DNA of 64,000 bases from Burkholderia sp. MS389 (GCF_016899425.1 NZ_CP045994.1:868001-932000), one strand, 5' to 3'; shown: positions 1 to 9,208, counted from the first letter of the stretch. The notes: generated by a model from the letters alone, not told the origin. A program made the numbers and translations.

Positions 1-401
1 CCGATCCATTCGCCGGTCGCGAGCTTCGGCAGGTATTTCTGCTTCTGCGCGTCGGAGCCGAATTCGAAGATCGGCACCATCACGAGCGACGACTGTACCG
101 ACATCATCGACCGGTAGCCCGAATCGACGCGCTCGACTTCGCGCGCGATCAGCCCGTAGCTCACGTAGTTGAGGCCGGGGCCGCCGTATTCCTCGGGAAT
201 CGTCGGGCCGAGCAGGCCGACCTCGCCCATTTCGCGAAAGATGGCCGCGTCGGTGCGTTCGTGGCGGAACGCTTCGGTGACGCGCGGCGCGAGCTTGTCC
301 TGTGCGTACGCTTGCGCGGCATCGCGGACCATCCGCTCTTCTTCGGTCAGTTGCTGGTCGAGCAGCAGCGGATCGTCCCAATGAAAAGTTGCAGCACTCA
401 T
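1..401 (-). CDS. gcdH: Glutaryl-CoA dehydrogenase, N-terminal part (partial at window edge)
   Basis: The reading frame starts at an ATG (complement of 399-401) and runs off the left edge, so only about 133 N-terminal residues are visible. They begin [19 protein letters not shown] and contain [17 protein letters not shown] and a [13 protein letters not shown] segment, typical of the N-terminal alpha-helical domain of acyl-CoA dehydrogenases and closest to the glutaryl-CoA dehydrogenase branch, which oxidises and decarboxylates glutaryl-CoA to crotonyl-CoA in lysine and tryptophan breakdown. The active-site glutamate lies outside the window. An IclR regulator is divergently transcribed across a 176 bp gap. 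Family assignment is firm; the substrate is inferred from the N-terminal sequence. Confidence 0.85.
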   Translation of the reverse strand, partial: MSAATFHWDDPLLLDQQLTEEERMVRDAAQAYAQDKLAPRVTEAFRHERTDAAIFREMGEVGLLGPTIPEEYGGPGLNYVSYGLIAREVERVDSGYRSMMSVQSSLVMVPIFEFGSDAQKQKYLPKLATGEWI

Positions 402-417
402 CGTCTCATCTCCTGTC

Positions 418-451
418 GGCCCGAGTTAGCGCTTCAGCGCTTACTCGGGCC
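418..451. repeat. Long hairpin repeat, copy 1
   Basis: The arms at 418-433 and 436-451 form a 16 bp stem with one mismatch (427/442) and a 2 nt loop. The outer 9 bp, GGCCCGAGT/ACTCGGGCC, pair perfectly. It lies between the divergent gcdH and IclR starts and has no T-tract, so it does not look like a simple terminator. A degenerate second copy follows. Confidence 0.8.
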
Positions 452-466
452 CCATGCTTTGCGGTC

Positions 467-501
467 GGCCCGAGTTGGCGCTTCGGCGCTTGCTCCGGGC
501 T
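467..501. repeat. Long hairpin repeat, copy 2 (diverged)
   Basis: This is a diverged copy of the element at 418-451. It starts with the same GGCCCGAGTT and has the inner arms GGCGCT/GGCGCT in place of AGCGCT/AGCGCT. The right arm reads CTCCGGGC, so the outer stem carries a bulge. The two copies are 49 bp apart start to start. Confidence 0.7.
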
Positions 502-577
502 GATACCTGAAGTTCGCTTGACTTGCGTTCCGCTGTGCGGAACAATGTTTTGCAAATCGACCTCAGTGTAGCACCGG

Positions 578-1369
578 ATGACACTTTCAACCATCGACGA
601 CACCCCCATCGACGAGCGCAAGTTCGTCGTCGCGCTCGCGCGCGGGCTCGACCTGCTGCGCGCCTTCCGGCCCGGCGAGACGATGCTGGGCAACCGCGAT
701 TTCGCGGAACGCACGGGCCTGCCGAAGGCGACGGTGAACCGGCTCGCCTATACGCTGACCGTGCTCGGCTATCTGCGCTACGACGAGACGCTCGGAAAGT
801 ATGCGCTGGACGCCGGCGTGTTGTCGCTCGGCTACGCGCTGCTGTCGGGCTCGGGGACGATCGATCTCGCGCGGCCGCACATGCAGGCGCTCGCGCGCGA
901 AATCGGCGCGGCCGTGTCGCTCGGCTGCCGCGACGGGCTCGACATGATCTATCTGGAGACGATCCGCAGCGAGACCGCGCTGACGCTCGGGCTCGCGCCC
1001 GGCTCGCGGCTGTCGATGCTGACGAGCTCGATGGGGCGCGCATACCTGGCCGTGCAGCCGGAGGACGTGCGCCGCGCGCTCTATGCCGAACTGCATCGCG
1101 CGGCCGGCGGCGCGGCCGACGCCGATGCACTCGTCGTGGCCGCGCAGCACGCGGTGGCCGAGTTCTCCGAAGGCGGATGCTGCTATTCGTTCCGCGCGTG
1201 GCATACGGACGTGAACGCGGCGGCCGTCCCATTTCGCGAGCCGCGCGAGGGGCGCTGGCTGATCCTGAGCTGCAGCGGCCCCGCATCGTCGATGGACGAG
1301 GACGTGTTTCGCATGCAGGTCGGGCCGCGACTGAAGGCGCTCGCGCAGCGGCTCGGGCAGACGGTCTGA
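578..1369 (+). CDS. IclR-family transcriptional regulator
   Basis: This 263-residue protein has the family's normal length. Residues about 18-78 form the winged helix-turn-helix; FAERTGLPKATVNRLAYTL is the recognition region. The rest is the IclR effector-binding domain, including GYALLSGSGTIDLARPHMQ and a late CCYSFRAWH segment where the effector pocket usually lies. IclR proteins usually repress or activate an adjacent catabolic operon in response to a small acid. Divergence from gcdH suggests that gene as a target, which is inference. No strong ribosome-binding site precedes the ATG. The effector cannot be read from sequence. Confidence 0.88.
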   Translation: MTLSTIDDTPIDERKFVVALARGLDLLRAFRPGETMLGNRDFAERTGLPKATVNRLAYTLTVLGYLRYDETLGKYALDAGVLSLGYALLSGSGTIDLARPHMQALAREIGAAVSLGCRDGLDMIYLETIRSETALTLGLAPGSRLSMLTSSMGRAYLAVQPEDVRRALYAELHRAAGGAADADALVVAAQHAVAEFSEGGCCYSFRAWHTDVNAAAVPFREPREGRWLILSCSGPASSMDEDVFRMQVGPRLKALAQRLGQTV

Positions 1370-1514
1370 GCAACCATCGCGCGGGTGTTGCCGTCGCGCG
1401 CCAACCGGTTTGTTCGCGGCGAGTGCGGGGAGCGGACGCGTTGCCGTCGCGTATTGCGTGACGGGCGAACCGCGCTCATCATCGTTCGCCTGCTTCCCGA
1501 CGACGAGGCCTGCC

Positions 1515-1925
1515 ATGGCGCACCCCGAACCGATGGAAGGCGGATGCGCGTGCGGCGCGATCCGCTACCGTATCGCCGACGTTCCGACCGATGCCGGCTT
1601 TTGCCACTGCCGGCTCTGCCAGCGCACGACCGGCGCGGCGGTCGTCGCATCGGCATCGGTGCCGATCGACGCATTCGAATACCTGCAGGGCGAACCGGCC
1701 GTCTACGCGTCGAGCGCATGGGGCGAGCGGCGCTTCTGCGGCCGTTGCGGCGCGCAGCTCGAATACCGGCGCGCCGACGCGCCGCGGACGGTCGAGATCA
1801 ATTACGCGACGCTCGACGAGCCGTCGCGGCTGCGTCCGGCGTGGCACGTCTGGTACGGCGACCGTTTCCCGGGCATCGAGATCGACGACGATCTACCGAA
1901 GTACGACGACGGTGGTAGAGAATAG
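1515..1925 (+). CDS. GFA-family protein (glutathione-dependent formaldehyde-activating-like)
   Basis: From the ATG at 1515 this is a 136-residue zinc-binding protein of the GFA/CENP-V fold. The diagnostic cysteines are present: GGCACGAIRY near the N-terminus, CHCRLCQRTTG around residue 32, and FCGRCGAQL around residue 75. Family members are related to S-(hydroxymethyl)glutathione synthase, but most, including short ones like this, have no proven substrate. The frame stays open upstream to 1410, but 1515 is the first start that places the CxCG motif at the usual distance from the N-terminus. It stands alone between an IclR gene and a tetranucleotide repeat. Confidence 0.8.
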   Translation: MAHPEPMEGGCACGAIRYRIADVPTDAGFCHCRLCQRTTGAAVVASASVPIDAFEYLQGEPAVYASSAWGERRFCGRCGAQLEYRRADAPRTVEINYATLDEPSRLRPAWHVWYGDRFPGIEIDDDLPKYDDGGRE

Positions 1926-1976
1926 GCCGCACATCGGTGTCGAGCGCGCGCACAAGCGCCTTCGACCTTTCTGCGT

Positions 1977-2012
1977 GAACGAACGAACGAACGAACAAAC
2001 AAACAAACAAAC
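1977..2012. repeat. Tetranucleotide microsatellite (GAAC)5(AAAC)4
   Basis: Five uninterrupted GAAC units (1977-1996) run directly into four AAAC units (1997-2012). The tract lies in the 199 bp between the GFA gene and the 3' end of the EAL gene, in no supported reading frame. Such AT-rich simple repeats stand out in this high-GC background and can slip during replication. Confidence 0.9.
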
Positions 2013-2124
2013 AAGGAACCGGCCGCCGCGCCACGTTACGTGCTGAAACCCGGTTCCCTGAGCAACACGACACCGGAGTCCGCCATCCGGCGTGCCGCTC
2101 CCGGGCGCCTTCCCCGCCGATCCC

Positions 2125-2928
2125 TCAGACCGTCACGACCTTCGCGAACACCGGCCCCTGCATGAACCGCACGTCGTGCTGGCGCAGCAGCTCGCACTGC
2201 GTCTCGTCGACGACGCCGTCGAAGATCAGCGGAATCCGCACGCGCTGCGCATAGGCGACGAGCGCCTTGACCATCCCGTCGCGCAATGCGATGCCCGCAT
2301 CCATCTTGATGTAGTCGGGGCGCGCCATATCCGATTCGACCGCGAGGATGCGGCCGGGGTCGGGCAGCTTGTCCGCGACCTTGAAACCGTGATGCTGGTA
2401 GCTGCGCGTCAGGTAGCCGAGGAACGTCTTGTGGGCGACCGCGACCGCCGGCAGCTCGATCACGATCCGCTCGGTCGGCAGCCCGAAGCGCTGCAGCACC
2501 GACGAGAAATGCTTGCCGTGGTCGTACTTCACGCTCTTGAGCAGCCGCTCGTGCACGCGCAGGAACAGCAGCCCGTGGCGCTGCGCGCCGAAGAAATTGA
2601 TCGCGTGCAGCGCGCGCGACAGGCGGTCGATCGCGACCAGCGTCTGGTCGTCGACGGCCGCGTCGACCGGATCGTGCTGCGCGCCGGTGACGAGCGTGAC
2701 GGCCTGAAAGCCGAGCTCGTCGCCGTAGCGCTCGATCGCGTCGGCGAACGACGTCGATTGCGGCGAGCCGGGCATCGTCACGTCGTAGATCGGCTCGTAC
2801 GCGCTGGCGAGCGTGCGCTCGGGCAGGTTCGCGCACGCGGTCCCGCCTTCTGCAAGCGCGAGGTGCTCCCGCAGATACGGCAGTTGCCCGGCACGGGTGA
2901 CCAGCTCGGGGATGGTAGGCGGAATCAT
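2125..2928 (-). CDS. Degenerate EAL-domain protein (probably not an active c-di-GMP phosphodiesterase)
   Basis: This is a 267-residue single-domain protein with an EAL-type TIM barrel and no membrane segment or GGDEF partner. Family landmarks can be followed but are altered. YEPIYDV (44-50) stands in place of the EAL motif, keeping E45. LFLRVHE (121-127) has Arg where the metal-binding Asn should be. IVIELPA (155-161) keeps E159 only. The DDFGTG loop is replaced by ADKLPDPG (185-192). FDGVVDE (236-242) replaces the usual AEGVE. D210 of IKMD is kept. Loss of the Asn and the Asp pair predicts no hydrolysis of cyclic di-GMP, so a binding or protein-interaction role is more likely (inference). 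It is transcribed alone, away from the mha/hmg operon. Confidence 0.8.
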   Translation of the reverse strand: MIPPTIPELVTRAGQLPYLREHLALAEGGTACANLPERTLASAYEPIYDVTMPGSPQSTSFADAIERYGDELGFQAVTLVTGAQHDPVDAAVDDQTLVAIDRLSRALHAINFFGAQRHGLLFLRVHERLLKSVKYDHGKHFSSVLQRFGLPTERIVIELPAVAVAHKTFLGYLTRSYQHHGFKVADKLPDPGRILAVESDMARPDYIKMDAGIALRDGMVKALVAYAQRVRIPLIFDGVVDETQCELLRQHDVRFMQGPVFAKVVTV

Positions 2929-3289
2929 CGGCGTGAAAAGGAAAAATGGCGGCCGAAAGGGCCGCCTCGTTGACTTGATATTAGCAGTGCGCGCCGCGCT
3001 CGGCTTGCCGTTTCACTCATATGGTTATCCCGTTCCCGAGCGCGCGATCAGGGTTTACGTTGATTTCACTATTCGTAATTGGTTTTACTATTCGTAAATC
3101 CAGGATTTGTCGCCGATCAAGAAACGCGGCAGGCAGGCGCCGAGAAACGGCGCCGTTCAAGAATCAACAGGAGCAAGGAGCGAGACGTGGCGGTTGACAG
3201 GACAGGCGGGCGCACGCGCCGGCGGCAGACGGACGGGACGACGGGCGCGGCGGTGCGCGCACGGCGCGGTTGACGCGCGGATGGCGACC
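2929..3289. other. Intergenic region upstream of the mha/hmg operon
   Basis: This 361 bp divergent gap separates the EAL gene start from the MhaA-like hydroxylase. It includes an AT-rich stretch at about 3010-3110 holding two direct repeats, listed separately. A frame continuous with the hydroxylase is open from 3107, but the basic, low-complexity translation there is unlike the family and is judged noncoding. Confidence 0.6.
3068..3097 (+). promoter_or_regulatory. Tandem direct repeats ACTATTCGTAA (candidate operator)
   Basis: Identical 11-mers ACTATTCGTAA occur at 3068-3078 and 3087-3097. They are 19 bp apart, about two helical turns, so both face the same side of the DNA. They lie about 200 bp before the first gene of the homogentisate operon in the most AT-rich part of the gap. 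A regulator-binding role is inferred; no regulator gene adjoins the operon. Confidence 0.5.
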
Positions 3290-4942
3290 ATGAGCATCGA
3301 TTACCAGACGCTGAAATTCGAGTACCGCGCCCGCGTGCACGACGCGGCCGTCCACCCGGTGATCGTCGTCGGCGCGGGCCCGGTGGGCCTCGCGGCCGCG
3401 ATCGATCTCGCTCAGCACGGCGTGCCGGTCGTGCTGCTCGACGACGACGACACGCTGTCGACCGGCTCGCGCGCGATCTGCTTCGCGAAGCGCACGCTCG
3501 AGATCTTCGACCGGCTCGGCTGCGGCGAGCGCTTCGTCGACAAGGGCGTGAGCTGGCACGTCGGCAAGGTGTTCCTGCAGGACGAGCAGCTTTACGCGTT
3601 CGACCTGCTGCCCGAGGAAGGGCATGCGCGCCCGGCGTTCATCAACCTGCAGCAGTACTACGTCGAAGGCTATCTGGCCGATCGCGCGTTCGAACTGCCG
3701 AACATCGACATCCGCTGGAAGCACAAGGTGACGGGCGTCGACCAGTCGGCCGAACACGCGGTGCTGACGATCGAGACGCCGGACGGCGTCGCGACGCTGC
3801 GCGCGCAGTACGTGATCGCGGCCGACGGCTCGCGCAGCCCGATGCGCACGATGATGGGCCTGGAAAGCCGCGGCCGCACGTTCAAGGACCGCTTCCTGAT
3901 CGCCGACGTGAAGATGAAGGCGGAGTTTCCGACCGAGCGATGGTTCTGGTTCGATCCGCCGTTTCACCGCAACCAGTCGGTGCTGCTGCATCGCCAGCCG
4001 GACAACGTGTGGCGCATCGACTTCCAGCTCGGCTGGGATGCCGATCCGGTCGCCGAGAAGCAGCCGGAGCGCGTGATTCCGCGCGTGCGGGCGCTGCTCG
4101 GCCCGGATGTCGAGTTCGAGCTCGAGTGGGTGAGCGTCTACACGTTCCGCTGCCAGCGGATGGACACGTTCCGCCACGGCCGCGTGCTGTTCGCGGGCGA
4201 TTCCGCGCACGGCGTGTCGCCGTTCGGCGCGCGCGGCGCGAACAGCGGCGTGCAGGATGCGGACAACCTCGCGTGGAAGCTGAAGCTGGTGCTCGACGGC
4301 CGTGCACACGATCGCCTGCTCGACACCTATGCAAGCGAGCGCGAGTTCGCGGCCGACGAGAACATCCGCAACTCGACGCGCTCGACCGACTTCATCACGC
4401 CGAAGAGCACGGTGTCGCGCGTGTTCCGCGATGCGACGCTGAAGCTTGCGCGCGACTGCGAGTTCGCGCGCAAGCTGGTGAACAGCGGGCGCCTGTCGGT
4501 GCCGGCCGTGCTGGCCGATTCGCCGCTCAACACGCCGGACCGCAACGGCGACACGTTTGCAGGCGCGATGCGGCCGGGCGCGGCGGCGGCCGATGCGCCG
4601 GTGCGCGTGCAGGGTGCGCCGGGCTGGCTGCTGCAGCATCTGTGCGGTGGCTTTACCGGCGTGCTGTTCGGCTTGCCGGGCGACGCGGCCGCGCTCGCGC
4701 AGGCCGTCGACGGCCTCGCGCTGCCGGTGCGGCCGGTCCTCGTCGTGCCGGCCGGGCACGCGCAGCCGGTGGCCGGCATCGACGTCGTGGAGGACGTCGA
4801 CGGCCTCGCCGCGCGGCGCTACGACGCGCAGCCCGGCACGTTCTACCTGCTGCGTCCCGACCAGCACGTGTGCGCACGCACGCGCACGCTCGACCGTCAG
4901 GCGATCGCCGACGCACTGGCGCGCGCGACCTGCGCATGCTGA
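3290..4942 (+). CDS. mhaA: FAD-dependent aromatic hydroxylase, MhaA-like (3-hydroxyphenylacetate 6-hydroxylase candidate)
   Basis: This is a PheA/MhpA-type single-component flavin monooxygenase of about 550 residues. The N-terminal FAD motif is VIVVGAGPVGLAAAIDLAQHG. A central CRQ/DGSRSPMRTMMGLE segment (the DG motif) follows, and FAGDSAHGVSPFGARGANS is the GD motif that closes the FAD site. It sits first in an operon with hmgA and fahA, so a product of homogentisate is expected. In Pseudomonas putida U and Burkholderia xenovorans, MhaA with a small partner MhaB converts 3-hydroxyphenylacetate to homogentisate; the small DUF2783 gene next door fits MhaB. I chose the ATG at 3290 (MSIDYQTLKFEY); 3281 is an in-frame alternative, and both have weak ribosome sites. 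Confidence 0.75.
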   Translation: MSIDYQTLKFEYRARVHDAAVHPVIVVGAGPVGLAAAIDLAQHGVPVVLLDDDDTLSTGSRAICFAKRTLEIFDRLGCGERFVDKGVSWHVGKVFLQDEQLYAFDLLPEEGHARPAFINLQQYYVEGYLADRAFELPNIDIRWKHKVTGVDQSAEHAVLTIETPDGVATLRAQYVIAADGSRSPMRTMMGLESRGRTFKDRFLIADVKMKAEFPTERWFWFDPPFHRNQSVLLHRQPDNVWRIDFQLGWDADPVAEKQPERVIPRVRALLGPDVEFELEWVSVYTFRCQRMDTFRHGRVLFAGDSAHGVSPFGARGANSGVQDADNLAWKLKLVLDGRAHDRLLDTYASEREFAADENIRNSTRSTDFITPKSTVSRVFRDATLKLARDCEFARKLVNSGRLSVPAVLADSPLNTPDRNGDTFAGAMRPGAAAADAPVRVQGAPGWLLQHLCGGFTGVLFGLPGDAAALAQAVDGLALPVRPVLVVPAGHAQPVAGIDVVEDVDGLAARRYDAQPGTFYLLRPDQHVCARTRTLDRQAIADALARATCAC

Positions 4943-4970
4943 ATACGATAAAGACACCGGAGACACCGTC

Positions 4971-5201
4971 ATGCCCCCACTCGACACCCGCCCGCGCCTG
5001 GCCGACCCCGACGCGTTCTACGAAGCGCTGATCGACATGCATCGCGACCTGTCGGATGCCGACAGCCAGCTCGTCAACGCGAAGCTGATCCTGCTGCTCG
5101 CGAACCAGGTCGGCGACGCCGACGTGCTGCGCGAAGCGATGGCGCTCGCGCGCCAGGGCGTGACGCCGCCCGTGCATCCGGCCGCCGAGGTCGAGCAATG
5201 A
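4971..5201 (+). CDS. mhaB: DUF2783 small protein, MhaB-like partner
   Basis: This 76-residue acidic, soluble protein starts at ATG 4971 (MPPLDTRPRLADPDAFYEAL). It contains a DMHRDLSDADSQLVNAKL helix typical of DUF2783, a family found almost only beside FAD-dependent aromatic hydroxylases. It lies 28 bp after the hydroxylase gene and its TGA overlaps the start of the following transporter (ATGA), so the three are translationally linked. In the mha systems a protein of this size and position acts as the coupling partner of the hydroxylase. That role is taken from those systems and not shown by the sequence alone. Confidence 0.7.
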   Translation: MPPLDTRPRLADPDAFYEALIDMHRDLSDADSQLVNAKLILLLANQVGDADVLREAMALARQGVTPPVHPAAEVEQ

Positions 5202-6556
5202 GCGCGGCGGCCGATACGCGCGTGCTCGAAGTCGAGCGCGTGATCGACGAGACCCATCGCCCGGGCTTTCACGCGATGCTGCTCGCGCTGTGCGGGCTGT
5301 GCCTCGTGATCGACGGTTTCGATGCGCAGGCGATGGGCTACGTCGCGCCGAGCGTGATCGCCGAATGGGGCGTGCCGAAGCAGGCGCTCGGCCCCGTGTT
5401 CAGCGCGAGCCTGTTCGGGATGCTGCTCGGCGCGCTCGGGCTGTCGGTGCTGGCCGACCGGATCGGGCGGCGCCCGGTGCTGATCGGCTCGACGCTGTTC
5501 TTCGCGGTGACGATGCTCGCGACGCCGTTCGCGAGCTCGATCCCCGTGCTGATGGCGCTGCGCTTCGTCACGGGCCTCGGCCTCGGCTGCATCATGCCGA
5601 ACGCGATGGCGCTGGTCGGCGAGTTCAGCCCCGCCACGCATCGCGTGAAGCGGATGATGATCGTGTCGTGCGGCTTCACGCTCGGCGCGGCGATCGGCGG
5701 CTTCATCAGCGCGGCGCTGATTCCGGCGCTCGGCTGGCGTTCGGTGTTTTTCGTCGGCGGCGCGGTGCCGCTCGTGCTGACGATCGCGATGGTCGCGCGG
5801 CTGCCCGAATCGCTGCAGTTCCTGGTGCTGAAAGGGCGCGTCGCGCAGGCGCGCGACTGGCTCGCACGGTTCGCGCCGCAAGCCGGCATCGATGCGAATA
5901 CGCGGCTCGTCGTGCGTGAACGTGCAGCGAGCGGTGCGCCGGTGGCCGAGCTGTTCCGCCATGGCCGCCTGCCGGTCACGCTGCTGCTGTGGTCGATCAG
6001 CTTCATGAACCTGATCGACCTGTACTTCCTGTCGAACTGGCTGCCGACCGTGATGCGCGAAGCCGGCTATTCGCCGGGCACGGCGGTGATCGTCGGCACG
6101 GTGCTGCAGACGGGCGGCGTGATCGGCACGCTGTCGCTCGGCTGGTTCATCGAACGTTACGGCTTCGTGCGCGTGCTGTTCGCCTGCTTCGCGTGCGCGG
6201 CCGTGTCGGTGGGACTGATCGGCTCGGTCGCGCATGCGTTGCCGTGGCTGCTGGTGGTCGTGTTCGCGGGCGGCTTCTGCGTGGTCGGCGGACAGCCGGC
6301 CGTGAACGCGCTCGCGGGCCAGTATTACCCGACGTCGCTGCGCTCGACGGGCATCGGCTGGAGCCTCGGCATCGGCCGGATCGGCTCGGTGCTCGGGCCG
6401 CTCGTCGGCGGACAACTGATTGCGCTCAACTGGTCCAACGGCGCGCTGTTCCACGCGGCCGCGGTGCCGGTGCTGTGCTCGGCGCTGTTCGTGCTGAGCC
6501 TGGCCGGTGTGACGCGGCGCAACGGCGCGCTGGCGCCGAACGCCGCGATGAATTGA
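5198..6556 (+). CDS. MFS transporter, aromatic acid:H+ symporter (AAHS) type
   Basis: This 452-residue inner-membrane carrier has 12 predicted membrane segments. The N-terminal [19 protein letters not shown] matches the DGFD signature of the aromatic acid:proton symporter subfamily (PcaK, BenK, MhpT). The loop after helix 2 reads [14 protein letters not shown], and helix 4 carries [14 protein letters not shown] residues. The start overlaps the stop of the DUF2783 gene. Its place between the hydroxylase and hmgA suggests uptake of the operon's hydroxyphenylacetate substrate (inference). Confidence 0.85.
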   Translation: MSAAADTRVLEVERVIDETHRPGFHAMLLALCGLCLVIDGFDAQAMGYVAPSVIAEWGVPKQALGPVFSASLFGMLLGALGLSVLADRIGRRPVLIGSTLFFAVTMLATPFASSIPVLMALRFVTGLGLGCIMPNAMALVGEFSPATHRVKRMMIVSCGFTLGAAIGGFISAALIPALGWRSVFFVGGAVPLVLTIAMVARLPESLQFLVLKGRVAQARDWLARFAPQAGIDANTRLVVRERAASGAPVAELFRHGRLPVTLLLWSISFMNLIDLYFLSNWLPTVMREAGYSPGTAVIVGTVLQTGGVIGTLSLGWFIERYGFVRVLFACFACAAVSVGLIGSVAHALPWLLVVVFAGGFCVVGGQPAVNALAGQYYPTSLRSTGIGWSLGIGRIGSVLGPLVGGQLIALNWSNGALFHAAAVPVLCSALFVLSLAGVTRRNGALAPNAAMN

Positions 6557-6572
6557 TGGAGAAAGGAAAACG

Positions 6573-7907
6573 ATGACGCTTGACCTGTCGAAACCGGCGA
6601 CCGCCGGCTACCTGAGCGGTTTCGCGAACGAATTCGCGACCGAGGCGCTGCCCGGCGCGCTGCCGCACGGCCGCAACTCGCCGCAGCGCGCGCCGTACGG
6701 GCTGTACGCGGAGCAACTGTCGGGCACCGCGTTCACCGCGCCGCGCGGCCACAACCGCCGTTCGTGGCTGTACCGGGTCCGTCCGGCCGCCGTGCACCGA
6801 CCGTTCGAGCCGTACGCGGGCACGCAGCGGCTCGTGTCGGAATTCGGCGATTCGACCGACGTGCCGCCGACGCCGCCAAACCAGCTGCGCTGGGATCCGC
6901 TGCCGATGCCGGTCGAGCCGACCGATTTCGTCGATGGCCTCGTGACGATGGCCGGCAACGGGTCGGCCGCGGCGATGAACGGCTGCGCGATCCACCTGTA
7001 TGCGGCCAACCGGTCGATGCAGGACCGCTTCTTCTACAGCGCGGACGGCGAGCTGCTGATCGTGCCGCAGCAGGGGCGGCTCTTCATCGCGACCGAGTTC
7101 GGCCGGCTCGACGTCGAGCCGTTCGAGATCGCGGTGATTCCGCGCGGCGTGCGTTTTGCCGTCGCGCTGCCGGATGGCGACGCGCGCGGCTACATCTGCG
7201 AAAACTTCGGCGCGCTGCTGCGCCTCCCGGATCTCGGCCCGATCGGCTCGAACGGGCTCGCGAACCCGCGCGACTTCCTGACGCCGCAGGCCGCGTACGA
7301 GGATCGCGAAGGCGCGTTCGAGTTGATCGCGAAGCTGAACGGCCGGTTGTGGCGCGCGGACATCGGCCATTCGCCGCTCGACGTCGTCGCGTGGCACGGC
7401 AACTACGCGCCGTATAAATACGACCTGCGCCTGTTCAACACGATCGGCTCGATCAGCTTCGACCATCCCGATCCGTCGATCTTCCTCGTGCTGCAGTCAC
7501 AGAGCGACACGCCGGGCGTCGACACGATCGATTTCGTGATCTTCCCGCCGCGCTGGCTCGCGGCCGAGGATACGTTCCGCCCGCCCTGGTTCCACCGCAA
7601 CGTCGCGAGCGAGTTCATGGGGCTCGTGCACGGCGCGTACGACGCGAAGGCCGAGGGCTTCGTGCCGGGCGGCGCGAGCCTGCACAACTGCATGTCGGGC
7701 CACGGGCCCGATGCGGACACGTTCGAGAAGGCGTCGGCGAGCGACACGACGAAGCCGCACAAGGTCGACGCGACGATGGCGTTCATGTTCGAAACCCGCA
7801 CGCTGATCCGGCCGACGCGCTACGCGCTCGACACCGCGCAGCTGCAGGCCGACTACTTCGAATGCTGGCAAGGCATCAAGAAACACTTCAATCCGGAGCA
7901 AAAGTGA
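6573..7907 (+). CDS. hmgA: Homogentisate 1,2-dioxygenase
   Basis: This 444-residue protein has the full family length. It opens the aromatic ring of homogentisate to give maleylacetoacetate, using one non-haem Fe(II). It starts with the characteristic [20 protein letters not shown]. The C-terminal half includes [20 protein letters not shown], which supplies the His and Glu iron ligands, and [11 protein letters not shown] good ribosome site (GAAAGGAAAA) precedes ATG 6573, 16 bp after the transporter. The TGA overlaps the GTG of fahA. This is the central step of tyrosine and phenylacetate-type catabolism. Confidence 0.97.
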   Translation: MTLDLSKPATAGYLSGFANEFATEALPGALPHGRNSPQRAPYGLYAEQLSGTAFTAPRGHNRRSWLYRVRPAAVHRPFEPYAGTQRLVSEFGDSTDVPPTPPNQLRWDPLPMPVEPTDFVDGLVTMAGNGSAAAMNGCAIHLYAANRSMQDRFFYSADGELLIVPQQGRLFIATEFGRLDVEPFEIAVIPRGVRFAVALPDGDARGYICENFGALLRLPDLGPIGSNGLANPRDFLTPQAAYEDREGAFELIAKLNGRLWRADIGHSPLDVVAWHGNYAPYKYDLRLFNTIGSISFDHPDPSIFLVLQSQSDTPGVDTIDFVIFPPRWLAAEDTFRPPWFHRNVASEFMGLVHGAYDAKAEGFVPGGASLHNCMSGHGPDADTFEKASASDTTKPHKVDATMAFMFETRTLIRPTRYALDTAQLQADYFECWQGIKKHFNPEQK

Positions 7908-9208
7908 GCGATACCCAAGACTGGCGCGCGACGCTCGACCCGGCTCGCAAGAGCTGGATCGATACCGCGAACGATCCCGCCTGCGATTTCCCGATCCAGA
8001 ACCTGCCGTTCGGGATCTTCAGCGATGCGAAGCAGGGCGCGCGCCGTGCGGGCGTCGCGCTCGGCGACCAGATCGTCGATCTCGCGGCGCTCGCGCGTGC
8101 GGGCCTCGTGACGCTGCCGGCCGGCGCCGATGTATTTGCCGCGCCGACGCTCAACGCGTTCATCGCGCTCGGCCGCGACGCGTGGCGCAGCGTGCGCGTG
8201 CAGCTGTCGGCGCTGTTCTCGCGCGACAACGCGACGCTGCGTGACGATGCGGCGCTGCGCGCGCAGGTGCTCGTCGCGCAGCGCGACGCGACGCTGCATC
8301 TGCCGGTCGACATCCCCGGCTACACCGATTTCTATTCGTCGAAGGAGCATGCGACCAACGTCGGCTCGATGTTCCGCGATCCGAAGAACGCGCTGCTGCC
8401 GAACTGGTCGGAGATGCCGATCGGCTACAACGGCCGCGCGTCGTCGGTGGTCGTGAGCGGCACGCCGGTGCGGCGCCCGAACGGGCAACTGAAGCTGCCC
8501 GACCAGGAGCGTCCGGTGTTCGGCGCGTGCCGCAAGCTCGACATCGAACTGGAAACGGGCTTCATCGTCGGCAAGAACAACGCGCTCGGCGAGCCGATCG
8601 CGTGCGAGGACGCGGAAGCGCATATCTTCGGGATGGTGCTGCTGAACGACTGGAGCGCGCGCGACATTCAGCAGTGGGAATACGTGCCGCTCGGCCCGTT
8701 CAACTCGAAGGGGTTCGCGACGACGATCTCGCCGTGGATCGTCACGCTCGACGCGCTCGAACCGTTCCGCGTCGCGCAGCCGGAGCAGTCGCCGCAGCCG
8801 CTCGCGTATTTGCGGCATGCGGGCAAGCATGCGTTCGATATCGCGCTGGAAGTGACGCTGCGGGCGGAGGGCGCGGCCGACGCGACGTCGATCTGCCGCA
8901 CGAACTTCAGGCACATGTACTGGACGATGGCGCAGCAGCTTGCGCATCACACGGTCGCCGGCTGCAACACGCGCGTGGGTGACCTGATGGGTTCGGGCAC
9001 GATCAGCGGGCCGACCAAGGATTCGTTCGGCAGCCTGCTCGAACTGACGTGGAACGGCAAGGAGCCGGTCGCGCTGAACGGCGGCGGCAGCCGCACGTTC
9101 ATCGAGGACGGCGATGAGCTTACGCTCGCCGGCTGGTGCCAGGGCGACGGCTATCGCGTCGGCTTCGGCGCGTGTGTAGGCAGGATTTTGCCGGCGCGCG
9201 GCGCGTGA
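7904..9208 (+). CDS. fahA: Fumarylacetoacetase
   Basis: From the GTG at 7904 this is a 434-residue enzyme that hydrolyses fumarylacetoacetate to fumarate and acetoacetate, the last step of the homogentisate pathway. It overlaps hmgA by 4 bp (GTGA), and GGAG lies 6-9 bp upstream of the GTG. Landmarks are [15 protein letters not shown] (active-site His region), [12 protein letters not shown] (metal-binding Glu), [20 protein letters not shown] and [15 protein letters not shown] strong terminator follows at 9264. Maleylacetoacetate isomerase (maiA) is not encoded in this operon, so that step must be supplied from elsewhere or occur without an enzyme. Confidence 0.97.
   Translation: MSDTQDWRATLDPARKSWIDTANDPACDFPIQNLPFGIFSDAKQGARRAGVALGDQIVDLAALARAGLVTLPAGADVFAAPTLNAFIALGRDAWRSVRVQLSALFSRDNATLRDDAALRAQVLVAQRDATLHLPVDIPGYTDFYSSKEHATNVGSMFRDPKNALLPNWSEMPIGYNGRASSVVVSGTPVRRPNGQLKLPDQERPVFGACRKLDIELETGFIVGKNNALGEPIACEDAEAHIFGMVLLNDWSARDIQQWEYVPLGPFNSKGFATTISPWIVTLDALEPFRVAQPEQSPQPLAYLRHAGKHAFDIALEVTLRAEGAADATSICRTNFRHMYWTMAQQLAHHTVAGCNTRVGDLMGSGTISGPTKDSFGSLLELTWNGKEPVALNGGGSRTFIEDGDELTLAGWCQGDGYRVGFGACVGRILPARGA

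Noticed and set aside
417..503. CRISPR-like repeats
   Set aside because: Only two copies, each internally palindromic and without a defined spacer series; no cas genes are present.
3107..3280. N-terminal extension of the MhaA-like hydroxylase
   Set aside because: The frame is open, but the translation is Arg/Gly-rich and unlike flavin hydroxylases, whose conserved N-terminus begins at the chosen ATG.
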